Positions 43,811 to 51,997 of a DNA stretch of 64,000 nucleotides are shown one piece after another. Numbering within the stretch: position 1 is the stretch's first letter; every line of letters starts with the position of its first letter. The position numbers and the translations under genes were made by a program. Source of the stretch: Vreelandella arcis (lineage in GTDB: Bacteria > Pseudomonadota > Gammaproteobacteria > Pseudomonadales > Halomonadaceae); contig NZ_FNII01000017.1 of assembly GCF_900103865.1 (NCBI RefSeq), positions 1 to 64,000 of the forward strand. Reading direction: 5' to 3'. The notes below the pieces were generated by a model, which was given only the letters and a program-made list of their open reading frames with translations, was not told the DNA's origin and did no database searches.

Positions 43811-45463
43811 TTAGATATTAATCTTCGCCACCGCATCCTCACTCGCCTGCGCGCGCTGCTCGCCTTTCAGCTCGCTTAATTGCCCCTTCGACATCTCCAG
43901 CAACCGGTCGGCGTGGACGAAGTAGTTGTCGTCATGGCTGATGGCAAACACGGTTTTGCCCATCGCTTTTAAGTGAGGCAACAGCTCGCGGTAGAACAGC
44001 CGCCGGAACTGAGGGTCTTGATCGGCGGCCCATTCGTCCAACAGCAAAATATCCCGCTCCTCGGCAATCGCCAACAGGAGCGCTAAGCGCTTACGCTGGC
44101 CCTGAGAGAGTTGCGTGTTAATGACGCGATCTGCTTGCCACTGAAGTTTTTCCTGCATCTCCAATCGGCCTAACCAAGTGGCCACCAGCGTTTGATCAGC
44201 GGGCATGCCTTCCGGCCCCATGGCTTGGTCGAACGGATAAAAGTCAGTGAACACGCTGGCAAACTGCGCGCGGAAAGCCTGCCATTCGGCCATCGTCAAC
44301 TCGCGACCATCGACTTTGATACGGCCGCTTTGCGGCTGATAAAGCCCCGCCAAAAGCCGTGCCAGGGTCGATTTACCGCTGCCATTGCCGCCGATCAAAA
44401 ATACTTGCTCACCGCGATTAAGGGTCAGCGTTAGCGGCCCAACGAGAAATCCTGGCTCCTGCCCCGTCGATGGGTAACGATAGGTCACGTCCTCTAATGC
44501 CAGGCGTTGCCAGGAAGACAAGGCATTATCGACCGCAAAACTTGGTCGATAATCGGCAAGCGACAAACTGGCCAGCTTATCAAACGCCACCTGAGCGCTG
44601 ATCAGCGTTGGCCAAGCGCCCACCGCCTGAATCAACGGCGTACGCAAAAACAGCAGCGTCAACGCAAAGGTGGAAGCCACCGTGGTACTCGCCCACCCCA
44701 AGCCATTAGAGAGGAAAAACACCACCCCGATGGCGCCCAACATCATAATGTTGGACCAGTTGTTGGCGCTTAAATGGTAGGTATCGGCGCGGATGATATG
44801 GTGACGGTAGTCACGGGCATTGGCGATATAGCGCTCATCATAAAAGCGACGGGCACGGTCGCGATTCAGCGCCAGCTCTTTGCGCCCTTCAATGGCCGCC
44901 TGGAAATCTTTATAGAGACTGTCTTCGCTTTCACGCACAAGGCGGAAATGGCGATACACTCGAGATACCAGTACCCAACCCACGCCCATGGTGAACGCGA
45001 TCCACAGCACGGTGATCACCACCATTTGCGGCGAGAGCCATGCCAAATAGGCCACCGAGGCAAGCGTTAGCACCACGCCTTGAATCAACTCGGGAAGTCG
45101 CACAAAACCAATGGTGATGTTACGCACATCGCTGGACAAGCTGGCCAGCAGAGTGGCGTTGCCTAACTGCTCCAAGCGCTCAATATCAGTATCAAGAATA
45201 CGCTTTACCAACCGGGAGCGTAGATCAAACACAAAGTGATGCCCCAGCACGGTCAGCGCTAACTGCGTACTGAGTGTGACTGCCAGGAGCACCGCCAGCA
45301 GGCCGAGAAATTGCGGCAACGCCGCCATACTGCCTACTTCAATAAGCCGCTGGTTGATAAACGCAATCACCCCGACCCCTAAGCCAGCGCTCAATAAGCT
45401 CAAAGCAATGGCGCCTAAAAAGGGCCAGCGGTAGTGATGAAATACTAAGCGCAGCAGTTCCAT
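43811..45463 (-). CDS. YojI-type cyclic-peptide ABC exporter 2
   Basis: A 550-residue half-transporter, a paralogue of the exporter at 24811. Shared landmarks are [66 protein letters not shown], Walker [34 protein letters not shown] and [27 protein letters not shown]. It is, by reading, closer to E. coli YojI ([29 protein letters not shown]) than the first copy. AAGGAG lies seven bases before the ATG at 45463; a GTG 16 codons earlier has no such site. Probable role: export of a peptide or siderophore-like molecule. No biosynthetic gene is nearby. Confidence 0.87.
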   Translation of the reverse strand: MELLRLVFHHYRWPFLGAIALSLLSAGLGVGVIAFINQRLIEVGSMAALPQFLGLLAVLLAVTLSTQLALTVLGHHFVFDLRSRLVKRILDTDIERLEQLGNATLLASLSSDVRNITIGFVRLPELIQGVVLTLASVAYLAWLSPQMVVITVLWIAFTMGVGWVLVSRVYRHFRLVRESEDSLYKDFQAAIEGRKELALNRDRARRFYDERYIANARDYRHHIIRADTYHLSANNWSNIMMLGAIGVVFFLSNGLGWASTTVASTFALTLLFLRTPLIQAVGAWPTLISAQVAFDKLASLSLADYRPSFAVDNALSSWQRLALEDVTYRYPSTGQEPGFLVGPLTLTLNRGEQVFLIGGNGSGKSTLARLLAGLYQPQSGRIKVDGRELTMAEWQAFRAQFASVFTDFYPFDQAMGPEGMPADQTLVATWLGRLEMQEKLQWQADRVINTQLSQGQRKRLALLLAIAEERDILLLDEWAADQDPQFRRLFYRELLPHLKAMGKTVFAISHDDNYFVHADRLLEMSKGQLSELKGEQRAQASEDAVAKINI

Positions 45464-45568
45464 GGGGCTCCTTGCCTTCCTGTAAAGAGCGCTGAAGTCT
45501 ACCAGCAGCACCTCTTACCAAGAAGGCGTCATTTATATTGGCATCAAACCGGTGGACTGACAGCCTGT

Positions 45569-45700
45569 GTCAGAGGGCTATCTCAAAGAGCTATTTCGAA
45601 GGGCTATTTCACAAACCATATCAAAGCGCTATTCCAAAGAGCTATTCCTAAGAGCTGTTTCAACTGGCTATGTCCAACTGTCTAAGTCAGATGGTTATCC
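45569..45700. repeat. Degenerate 13-base tandem repeat
   Basis: About ten copies of a unit close to AAAGAGCTATTTC (lengths 12-15) run head to tail, for example AAAGAGCTATTTC, GAAGGGCTATTTC, AAAGCGCTATTCC, AAAGAGCTATTCC, TAAGAGCTGTTTC, AACTGGCTATGTC. The array fills the gap between the YojI-like gene and DUF1513 and enters the last codons of the latter. Its function is unknown. Confidence 0.75.
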
Positions 45701-46770
45701 CAGCGGAATTCCAGGCTGGCGAGCAGCTCGGGCATCGCCAAGTCAGGCGTTACTCGATAGAGCCCGCCCTGGCCCGAAGAGACTAGAAAGCCACCATTGC
45801 CATCGCAGCGGGCACCGGCGGCGTCGGGTAACGCTGGGCTGGCAACAAGCTTGCCTTGCGTGGCATCCAGCAGCAGTACCCGGTTGCCGCGGGGTGCGGT
45901 GACTAGCACAGTGTCAGAGATACGGCTAAACGCCACGCTTGCGGTGTATTGGTTCAAGCTGGCGGTGACTTCTTCGGGCAGCGTCAGTTCAGAAAAGTGC
46001 CCGTCGGCATCCAGGCGGCAGATCAGCGGGAGGGTTTCCCACTCGGGGCCTTGAAACTGGTAACCCGCGATCACCGTGCCGTCCGCCGCGACGTCCAGGT
46101 GGCGGCAGCTGAGCTGGTGGTGTGAGGGTTCGTGGCGGGCCAATATCTCGCCGCTGTGGCGATCCATTAGCATGAGCGCTGGTGCCATGGTGTCCAGGTT
46201 GAGCTTTACCCTACCGTAGTCAGGGTGAGTCCTAATTCCCCCCAAGCCAATCACCAGAGTGTCGCCGTCAGGCATCAGCCGAAGTTCGTGGGGGCCAATC
46301 CCCGCCAACGGCATATCGCGCACATGGGCGTAGTCATTGGCGGCATCGTATACGCGTACCAGCCCGGCGCTATCCTCCAGGCGATTGGCGGTGACATACA
46401 GGTAGCGCCCAGCCGGGTCGAACACCCCGTGGCCATAAAAGTGGTAGCCCTCTCCGGCCGCAATGGTGTGGGCTAATTGGCGGCTGTCACCATCAATCAC
46501 ATGCATCCGCGTGCCGGGGCGGCGGGCAAACAGCACCGCCTGGCGGGAGGCGGGCCGTAAACAGCCCCCGTGACAGCGCTCGGGCACCTCAATCATAAAG
46601 CGAGTCTGTCCATCGGGCGCCACCCCGGCGATGTAATGCCCCCCGCTGGGGTCATCCACCGCGCTGAACAACCAAGCAGCTTCCTCCCGAGCGGGTAGCG
46701 ACCAGCTCAGCGGGGTCATCGCCATGGCGACGCTGCCCAGCCCCGCCTTGAGTAACTGCCGTCGATGCAT
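45682..46770 (-). CDS. DUF1513 domain protein, Tat-like/Sec-exported propeller
   Basis: A 362-residue protein of the DUF1513 family, predicted beta-propeller. The N terminus MHRRQLLKAGLGSVAMAMTP carries RRQLLKAG, a plausible twin-arginine signal, so it is probably periplasmic. Inner repeats include GHYIAGVAPDGQTRFMIEVPERCHGGCLRP and GHGVFDPAGRYLYVTAN. The DUF1513 family commonly follows imelysin genes, and its biochemical role is unproven. GGGGAT lies before the ATG, three bases after the imelysin stop. Its last codons run into the tandem-repeat array, which may have changed the C terminus. Confidence 0.83.
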   Translation of the reverse strand: MHRRQLLKAGLGSVAMAMTPLSWSLPAREEAAWLFSAVDDPSGGHYIAGVAPDGQTRFMIEVPERCHGGCLRPASRQAVLFARRPGTRMHVIDGDSRQLAHTIAAGEGYHFYGHGVFDPAGRYLYVTANRLEDSAGLVRVYDAANDYAHVRDMPLAGIGPHELRLMPDGDTLVIGLGGIRTHPDYGRVKLNLDTMAPALMLMDRHSGEILARHEPSHHQLSCRHLDVAADGTVIAGYQFQGPEWETLPLICRLDADGHFSELTLPEEVTASLNQYTASVAFSRISDTVLVTAPRGNRVLLLDATQGKLVASPALPDAAGARCDGNGGFLVSSGQGGLYRVTPDLAMPELLASLEFRWDNHLT

Positions 46771-46773
46771 GGA

Positions 46774-47799
46774 TTAATCCCCGTCGCTGGAATTAAAGCC
46801 GCGCACCAGGCCGAGCTCTGCAGCAATCTCGTTACCCAGCAGGTGGCGCAGTTGGCTTATATTGAGGTAGAGCGACTGCAGGCCGCGAAACGCCTCTTCA
46901 TCTTCAAGGGAAGGCACCAAGCCAGGTTGCAACTCGCTTGCCTGGGCGAGCGCATCGTTGAGCTGGTCGCGAAATGCCTCGGCTAACGCCACCGCATCAG
47001 CCTCGCGCAGCAACGCCGAGAGGCCCGGCAAGAACCCGGTACGCAGCCCTTCCAGGGTGCTCTCCACTAGACGAACCGAATGCCCGCTACGCCACGCTTC
47101 CGCTAGGTAGCCGTTGGCGGACGTGCCTTGTAGACCCATAGGATCGCCGAGACGTTTCTCCTCGAGTAGCTCGAGGGCCTGGATGGCACTCGCCAGCGTG
47201 GTCTCGGTGTAGCGCGGGGTATTGCGATAGTGCTCACCGAAGGCCTGCCAGTCGCGGTGCAAGGCGCTCGTGGTATCCGCCAGATGGGTGGTAATCGATT
47301 GCATCAAATCGCAGACGGCAGGATCGCTTAAGACCTGCTCGTCCATGGCGTCGTCATACAGCAAGTATTCAAGGGCGGGAAAGCCCTGGATCGCCACGCT
47401 GTCATTGGCAATCGCCTGGACATCCGGTGCGTCGGGGGCCTTCAACCACCCACTTACCTTACGGCCTACCAGGTTTTTGCGGTCCGGCCAGAACTGGAGT
47501 TGCCAGCCCCGGCTGTTCTGCTCGACCGGGCCAAATTGGATAAAGCGCACCGCCTGCCAGGCTTGATAGGCACTCAGCCAATCGTCTTCCAGGCGCTGCT
47601 TGTGTGCCTCGTCGGGGGCCTGACAAAAACGCGCAGCGCTGGCCTCCAGGCGTTCTGAAGCGGCGCTCAGCTCAGCATACTGTTGCTCTACCGCGCCGAA
47701 CCACATATCGCGCGGGGTGGTGGTTTCCATACCCAATGAAAGCGGTGCAGCCAGCAGCGCACAGGCCAGCAACCCCAGGCGACGAAGAGATGCGATCAC
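46774..47799 (-). CDS. Imelysin-family protein
   Basis: A 341-residue imelysin-domain (peptidase M75-like) protein with a Sec signal peptide (LGLLACALLAAPLSLG); the Cys in LLACALL might be a weak lipobox. The fold is helical, with the motif around GFPALEYLLYDD where the related M75 proteins have the GxHxxE metal-like site. Here the His is replaced by Pro-Ala (FPALEYLL), so a metal-dependent peptidase reaction is doubtful. Start is GTG with AAAGGAG before it. Third gene of imelysin-DHOR-imelysin-DUF1513. A role in iron or haem handling at the cell envelope is inferred from this conserved gene set. Confidence 0.85.
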   Translation of the reverse strand: MIASLRRLGLLACALLAAPLSLGMETTTPRDMWFGAVEQQYAELSAASERLEASAARFCQAPDEAHKQRLEDDWLSAYQAWQAVRFIQFGPVEQNSRGWQLQFWPDRKNLVGRKVSGWLKAPDAPDVQAIANDSVAIQGFPALEYLLYDDAMDEQVLSDPAVCDLMQSITTHLADTTSALHRDWQAFGEHYRNTPRYTETTLASAIQALELLEEKRLGDPMGLQGTSANGYLAEAWRSGHSVRLVESTLEGLRTGFLPGLSALLREADAVALAEAFRDQLNDALAQASELQPGLVPSLEDEEAFRGLQSLYLNISQLRHLLGNEIAAELGLVRGFNSSDGD

Positions 47800-47849
47800 A
47801 TAAACTCCTTTCTAACATTCAAAATGTACTGACAGGGATTCAACAACAC

Positions 47850-49286
47850 TTACAGAGATTCAAGAAACCGAATGAGTTCCGCACGTTGGTCAGCGGGCAA
47901 ATTTCGATAGCCCTGGGTGGCGTCTTCTGCCTCGCCACCGTGCCACAGGATCGCCTCTTCCAAGGTTCGGGCGCGGCCATCGTGAAGAAAACCCGCCCGA
48001 GGATTAACCGTTTGCGCCAGGCCAATACCCCATAGCGGCGGGGTGCGCCATTCGCGACCATCCGCTTGAAACTCGCTGCGATGGTCGGCCAAGGCCTCGC
48101 CCATATCGTGGAGCAACAGGTCGCTATAGGGCCAAATTTCCTGGTTCGCGAGTGCGGCGCGGGAAGCGTCTGCGGCGGTGCGCTGGCGGGGCGTGTGGCA
48201 GCTTGCGCAGCCCAGCGCGTTAAATCTCTCGGCCCCCTTTTTTACGGCAGGGTCATCCATATCCCGGCGCATCGGCACCGCCAGGCTGGAGGCATAGAAA
48301 GTCACGAAGTCGGCAATCTCATCGCTAACTTCAGGCGCCCCGCCATTGGGAAAGGCGTCGCACCCCTGGCTCTCCATGCAATCGGTTTGCGGCGCCAGGC
48401 TGGAGGTCAGGCCCATATCGCCGGCAAAGGCGTGCAAGCCCTGCTGCTCAATACTGGGCTCGCCGGCTTTCCAGCCGAAACGTCCCAGCACCGTGGTGCC
48501 ACTGCGTGCATCCCACACCTGATTGGCGCGGCCGGAAATACCGTCGCCATCGGCGTCGTTCGGGTCAGCGACCGCCATCAGGTCGGCTTCGGGAATGGCC
48601 TCCAGAAGGCCTAGACCAATCATCGGCGGTGCCAACCTTGGCGACGTCTGCAATGTGTCAGGCAGCTCGCCGTAGGCAGGTTCGGCAATCGAGTAGACCG
48701 GCTCTTGCAAGGTGACGCTGGCGCCATCGGCGAAGCTCACTTCCCGCGGGCGATACTCAATCACCAGTTCAGCCTCGGGCTTGGCACCGGGAATCGCCGC
48801 GGTTTGTAGTTGCAAACCGTAGTTTGGCACCGGCTGCGCGCCCCGCTGCTCAAGCGTTGCTGGATCCGCTTGGCTAGAAGGTAGCGAGAGACGCAGGAAT
48901 AGCGCGATGGGGTTTTCGTCACCCGTCGGCGGGTGCCCACGACCGTCTTTAAGGTGGCACCCCTGGCAGCTATTGGTATTGAGCAGCGGCCCCAAGCCAT
49001 CGCGAGCTTCGGTACTGGCGGGCGCCGCCACCCAAGGGTTACGGAAGAAGCTGTTGCCAACGCTGAAATCCAGACGCTTGGTCATGGACATATTACCCAG
49101 TGGCAGCGAAAAAGCGTTGTGATCGAACTGCTCCACCGAGCCATCGCCGCCGCTCATGGGCGTCGTCTGAATGGGATAAGTTTGCGTGGGTGGTTCGGCT
49201 GCCTGCAAAGGCGACGCCAGCAGGGCCAGGAAAAGACTGCTTAGCGCAAACCCGCTTGGGGCAAAAAAACGAGGAAAGTGGTACAT
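47850..49286 (-). CDS. Di-heme oxidoreductase (DHOR family)
   Basis: A 478-residue periplasmic c-type cytochrome of the di-heme oxidoredictase family. Signal peptide SSLFLALLASPLQA. Two CxxCH haem c sites are present: CQGCH at 107-111 and CASCH at 360-364. Family segments are VGNSFFRNPWV, LGPLLNTNSCQGCHLKDGRGHPP, DADGDGISGRANQVWD and GREWRTPPLWGIGL. Partner and substrate are unknown; iron redox chemistry alongside imelysins is a reasonable guess. GAAGG lies nine bases before the ATG at 49286. It lies between two imelysin genes, all on the same strand. Confidence 0.88.
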   Translation of the reverse strand: MYHFPRFFAPSGFALSSLFLALLASPLQAAEPPTQTYPIQTTPMSGGDGSVEQFDHNAFSLPLGNMSMTKRLDFSVGNSFFRNPWVAAPASTEARDGLGPLLNTNSCQGCHLKDGRGHPPTGDENPIALFLRLSLPSSQADPATLEQRGAQPVPNYGLQLQTAAIPGAKPEAELVIEYRPREVSFADGASVTLQEPVYSIAEPAYGELPDTLQTSPRLAPPMIGLGLLEAIPEADLMAVADPNDADGDGISGRANQVWDARSGTTVLGRFGWKAGEPSIEQQGLHAFAGDMGLTSSLAPQTDCMESQGCDAFPNGGAPEVSDEIADFVTFYASSLAVPMRRDMDDPAVKKGAERFNALGCASCHTPRQRTAADASRAALANQEIWPYSDLLLHDMGEALADHRSEFQADGREWRTPPLWGIGLAQTVNPRAGFLHDGRARTLEEAILWHGGEAEDATQGYRNLPADQRAELIRFLESL

Positions 49287-49380
49287 GAAGATGCCTTCGA
49301 GCGAACAAAGCCTAGTTCGAACCACAAGAGCCGCTCGACAGCGAAGCTATCGCGCGGCTCATAGGCGTCACTAGGTTGGA

Positions 49381-50661
49381 TTAGAACTGGTGACCGGCAT
49401 CGTCGGGCTGCAGGGAGGTCACGCCCAGCTCACCGGCGGCTTTTTCAAGCGACCCTGTTTGTGCCACCAGCGTGAGAATGGCCTCATTGATCAACTCGCT
49501 ACCCTGCTCGTTGCCCGGCGCGATCATCATATCGAACGCCATCGGCGAACTCTCAGCTTCAGCGGCCTGCTTAATAGCATCAAGCCGTGCCATGGTGGCT
49601 TCCATCTGCTCGCTAAGGGTGTCAGCAAGCTCGCCATTTTCCTGGGCTAGTAAGTCCTCCAGCGACGGCCCTTCTACCACGCTGCCGTCAAGGCGCTGAT
49701 ACGTGCCAGTGTAAATATTCTGAATACCCTGGCCGTTGTAGTAGTGGGAGTTGTGGGTATTGTCGCTGAAGCAATCGTGTTCGTCTTCATAGGAGTTGGC
49801 CTCAAGGGCGACCTTCATGCGTTCACCCGCCAGTTCGCCCAGCGACAGCGAACCCATGCCGAATAGCATGCGGCGTAGGCCTTCCTGATCGCTCTCGGCC
49901 AACAGCTCCTGGCGATAGTTACCTTCGGTTTCCGGCGCCCACTGGGCCACCATCCACTCCAGGTCGTCGACGAGTAGATCGGACACCGCGTCCAGGTAAG
50001 TGCGACGGCGATCGCAGTGGCCATGGGTGCAATCGTCGCCGGTTTGAAAATCGCTCACTGGTCGTTCGCCATTACCCGCTTCAAAACCATGCAGATCCTG
50101 CCCCCAAAGCAGAAATTCAATGGCGTGATAGCCGCTGGCAACGTTGGCTTCCGAGCCACCGATTTCGTTAAGGTCGGCGAGTTGTTCTGGCGTAATGTCG
50201 CTAACATCCAGGGTTTCACCGCCGACCGTAATACGCTCGTTGGCGATGATGTTGGCGGTGGCACCTTCGTTACCCAGCTCATGCTGGTAGTCGTCGCCTT
50301 CGACGTAATCAATCATGCCCTCATCAAGGGGCCAGGCGTTTAGTTGGCCTTCCCAGTCGTCTACCACGGCGTTACCGAAACGAAACACTTCGCTTTGCTG
50401 ATAAGGAATACGCGACTGCAACCAAGCTTGTTTGGCTGCGTTAAGAGTTTCAGCCGTGGGGTTGGCCAGCAATTCGTCGATACGCTCGTTTAATACCTCG
50501 GCAGCATTCAGTGCATCGGCGTAATTGGCATGGGCTAGATCGGCGTAGTGGTGAACCACGGCGTCGGCGGTAACGGCATCGTCGGCAATGGCGGCGAAAG
50601 GCATCAACGCGCTAAGCGCGACGATACCAGCAAGAGGGCGACGGAGCATGATGGCGGGCAT
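49381..50661 (-). CDS. Imelysin-family iron-regulated protein (IrpA-like)
   Basis: A 426-residue imelysin/M75 protein resembling IrpA and the insulin-cleaving metalloprotease ICMP of pseudomonads. Sec signal peptide to PFAAIA. The GxHxxE motif is intact in ASGYHAIEFLLWGQD, unlike in the imelysin at 46774. Other family stretches are WLQSRIPYQQSEVFRFGNAVVDDWEGQLNAWPLD and FGMGSLSLGELAGERMKVALE. AAGGACAC precedes the ATG at 50661. It is the first gene of the four-gene unit and probably carries the iron-responsive promoter. It is divergent from argP. Confidence 0.87.
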   Translation of the reverse strand: MPAIMLRRPLAGIVALSALMPFAAIADDAVTADAVVHHYADLAHANYADALNAAEVLNERIDELLANPTAETLNAAKQAWLQSRIPYQQSEVFRFGNAVVDDWEGQLNAWPLDEGMIDYVEGDDYQHELGNEGATANIIANERITVGGETLDVSDITPEQLADLNEIGGSEANVASGYHAIEFLLWGQDLHGFEAGNGERPVSDFQTGDDCTHGHCDRRRTYLDAVSDLLVDDLEWMVAQWAPETEGNYRQELLAESDQEGLRRMLFGMGSLSLGELAGERMKVALEANSYEDEHDCFSDNTHNSHYYNGQGIQNIYTGTYQRLDGSVVEGPSLEDLLAQENGELADTLSEQMEATMARLDAIKQAAEAESSPMAFDMMIAPGNEQGSELINEAILTLVAQTGSLEKAAGELGVTSLQPDDAGHQF

Positions 50662-50762
50662 TGTAGTGTCCTTAAGGCTATAGCGTTGCAGAAAAACAGA
50701 TCGAAGGCACCCACCCCAGAATTGGTGTCGCACCTCTATATTGAAATGTAATCCATTACCCT

Positions 50763-50779
50763 ATGGGATTCAATCCCAT
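50763..50779. promoter_or_regulatory. 17-base palindrome between irpA-like gene and argP
   Basis: ATGGGATT-c-AATCCCAT is perfect. A related half, ATGTAATCCATTAC, lies just before it (50746-50759). It could be the operator of either divergent gene; it does not fit the Fur consensus well. Confidence 0.5.
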
Positions 50780-50862
50780 TTAAGCGTAGATAAAATACTC
50801 GCATTTGTTTAATCGTCGCTTTTTGCTTAACGTCATTGATCTTCTACTCTGGAAACGCTGCC

Positions 50863-51732
50863 ATGCTCGATTACAAATTACTCAAAGCGCTGGCAACCGT
50901 CGTGGAATGTGGTGGTTTTGAACGCGCTGGTGACGTATTGGGGCTGTCGCAATCAGCGGTTTCACAAAGAGTCAAAGCCCTAGAAGTGCGTTTGGGTCAG
51001 CCGGTATTGGTTCGCCATCCACACTTAACCCCCACCCCCGCCGGCCAGCGACTTTTAACCCACTATCAGCAAGTCCAACTGCTGGAGCGCGATTTACGCG
51101 GCTCGTTACCCACCTTGGATGACCCCGCTCCCCGCCTGCGTATTGCGATTAATGCCGATAGCATCGTGACCTGGTGGGCCGAAGCAATCGCTGATATTTG
51201 CCAGGCCGAGGGACTGCTAATGGATTTGGTCATTGAAGACCAGGACGTCGGCCTAAAGCGCCTGCGGGACGGCGATGTCGCGGCCTGCCTATGTGCCACG
51301 CCACAACCTATCGCTGGCGCGCGCTGCTTGGCATTGGGCGAAATGCACTACCACCCGCTTGCCTCGCCAACCTACGTGGCGCGCTATTTCCCCAACGGCC
51401 CTAGCCATGATGCTTTTCAGCAGGCCCCGGCCATTGTCTATGGCCCGCATGACCAGCTGCAGCACCAGTTTCTAGCCCAGTGTGGCTACCACGGTCATTT
51501 CCCTTACCACCTATGTCCTTCGTCTGAAGGGTTTATCCGCCTAGCCTCAGCGGGCATTGGCTACGGCATGATGCCCCAGCTACAAACCCATGCACTGATA
51601 GCCAGTGGTCAATTGGTCAGTATTGCCCCCAAACAAACCCTGAGCGTGGCGCTCTATTGGCATTATTGGCGGCACAGCGGCAACCTGGTTGAGCGGCTAA
51701 CCGACCGGCTCACGCACGTGGCTTTGACTTAA
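50863..51732 (+). CDS. argP: LysR-family regulator, ArgP (IciA) type
   Basis: A 289-residue LysR transcription factor that tracks E. coli ArgP: DYKLLKALATVVECGGFERAGDVLGLSQSAVSQRVKALE is the winged helix-turn-helix, then LLERDL, INADSIVTWW and YFPNG, then SSEGFIRLASAG and MMPQLQTHALIASGQL. ArgP senses arginine or lysine and controls the exporter argO and lysine genes. The ATG at 50863 matches the family N terminus; the frame is open 9 codons more. The argO-like exporter of this genome lies about 37 kb away at 13665, not next door as is common. Confidence 0.85.
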   Translation: MLDYKLLKALATVVECGGFERAGDVLGLSQSAVSQRVKALEVRLGQPVLVRHPHLTPTPAGQRLLTHYQQVQLLERDLRGSLPTLDDPAPRLRIAINADSIVTWWAEAIADICQAEGLLMDLVIEDQDVGLKRLRDGDVAACLCATPQPIAGARCLALGEMHYHPLASPTYVARYFPNGPSHDAFQQAPAIVYGPHDQLQHQFLAQCGYHGHFPYHLCPSSEGFIRLASAGIGYGMMPQLQTHALIASGQLVSIAPKQTLSVALYWHYWRHSGNLVERLTDRLTHVALT

Positions 51733-51997
51733 GTCATGTTTTTCCCCTACGCCACGGTAAAAACCCTTCTACACTTTCATTAGCCATCCCCTGGGTAGAC
51801 GGCGTGTCGGTGAATAGCTGAATTACCGTTGACCCCTTCCGTGTCATCCGAACGACTTAGATGCCAAAGTTAACTAAGTAGCCTTTGTATTTTCGCACTC
51901 TAGCGGATCGTGCGATAACCAGATGACACCCCGACAGCGGTAACGGCCTTTAGGGAAATGGCTACGGGGTAGAAAAACATAAACAAAGTGACCCCAT

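Noticed and set aside
14442-45463. Siderophore biosynthesis cluster
   Set aside because: No NRPS, NIS synthetase or hydroxylase gene is present; the island is for uptake, sensing, reduction and possible export only.
45569-45700. CRISPR-like array
   Set aside because: Units are only about 13 bases, degenerate and without spacers.
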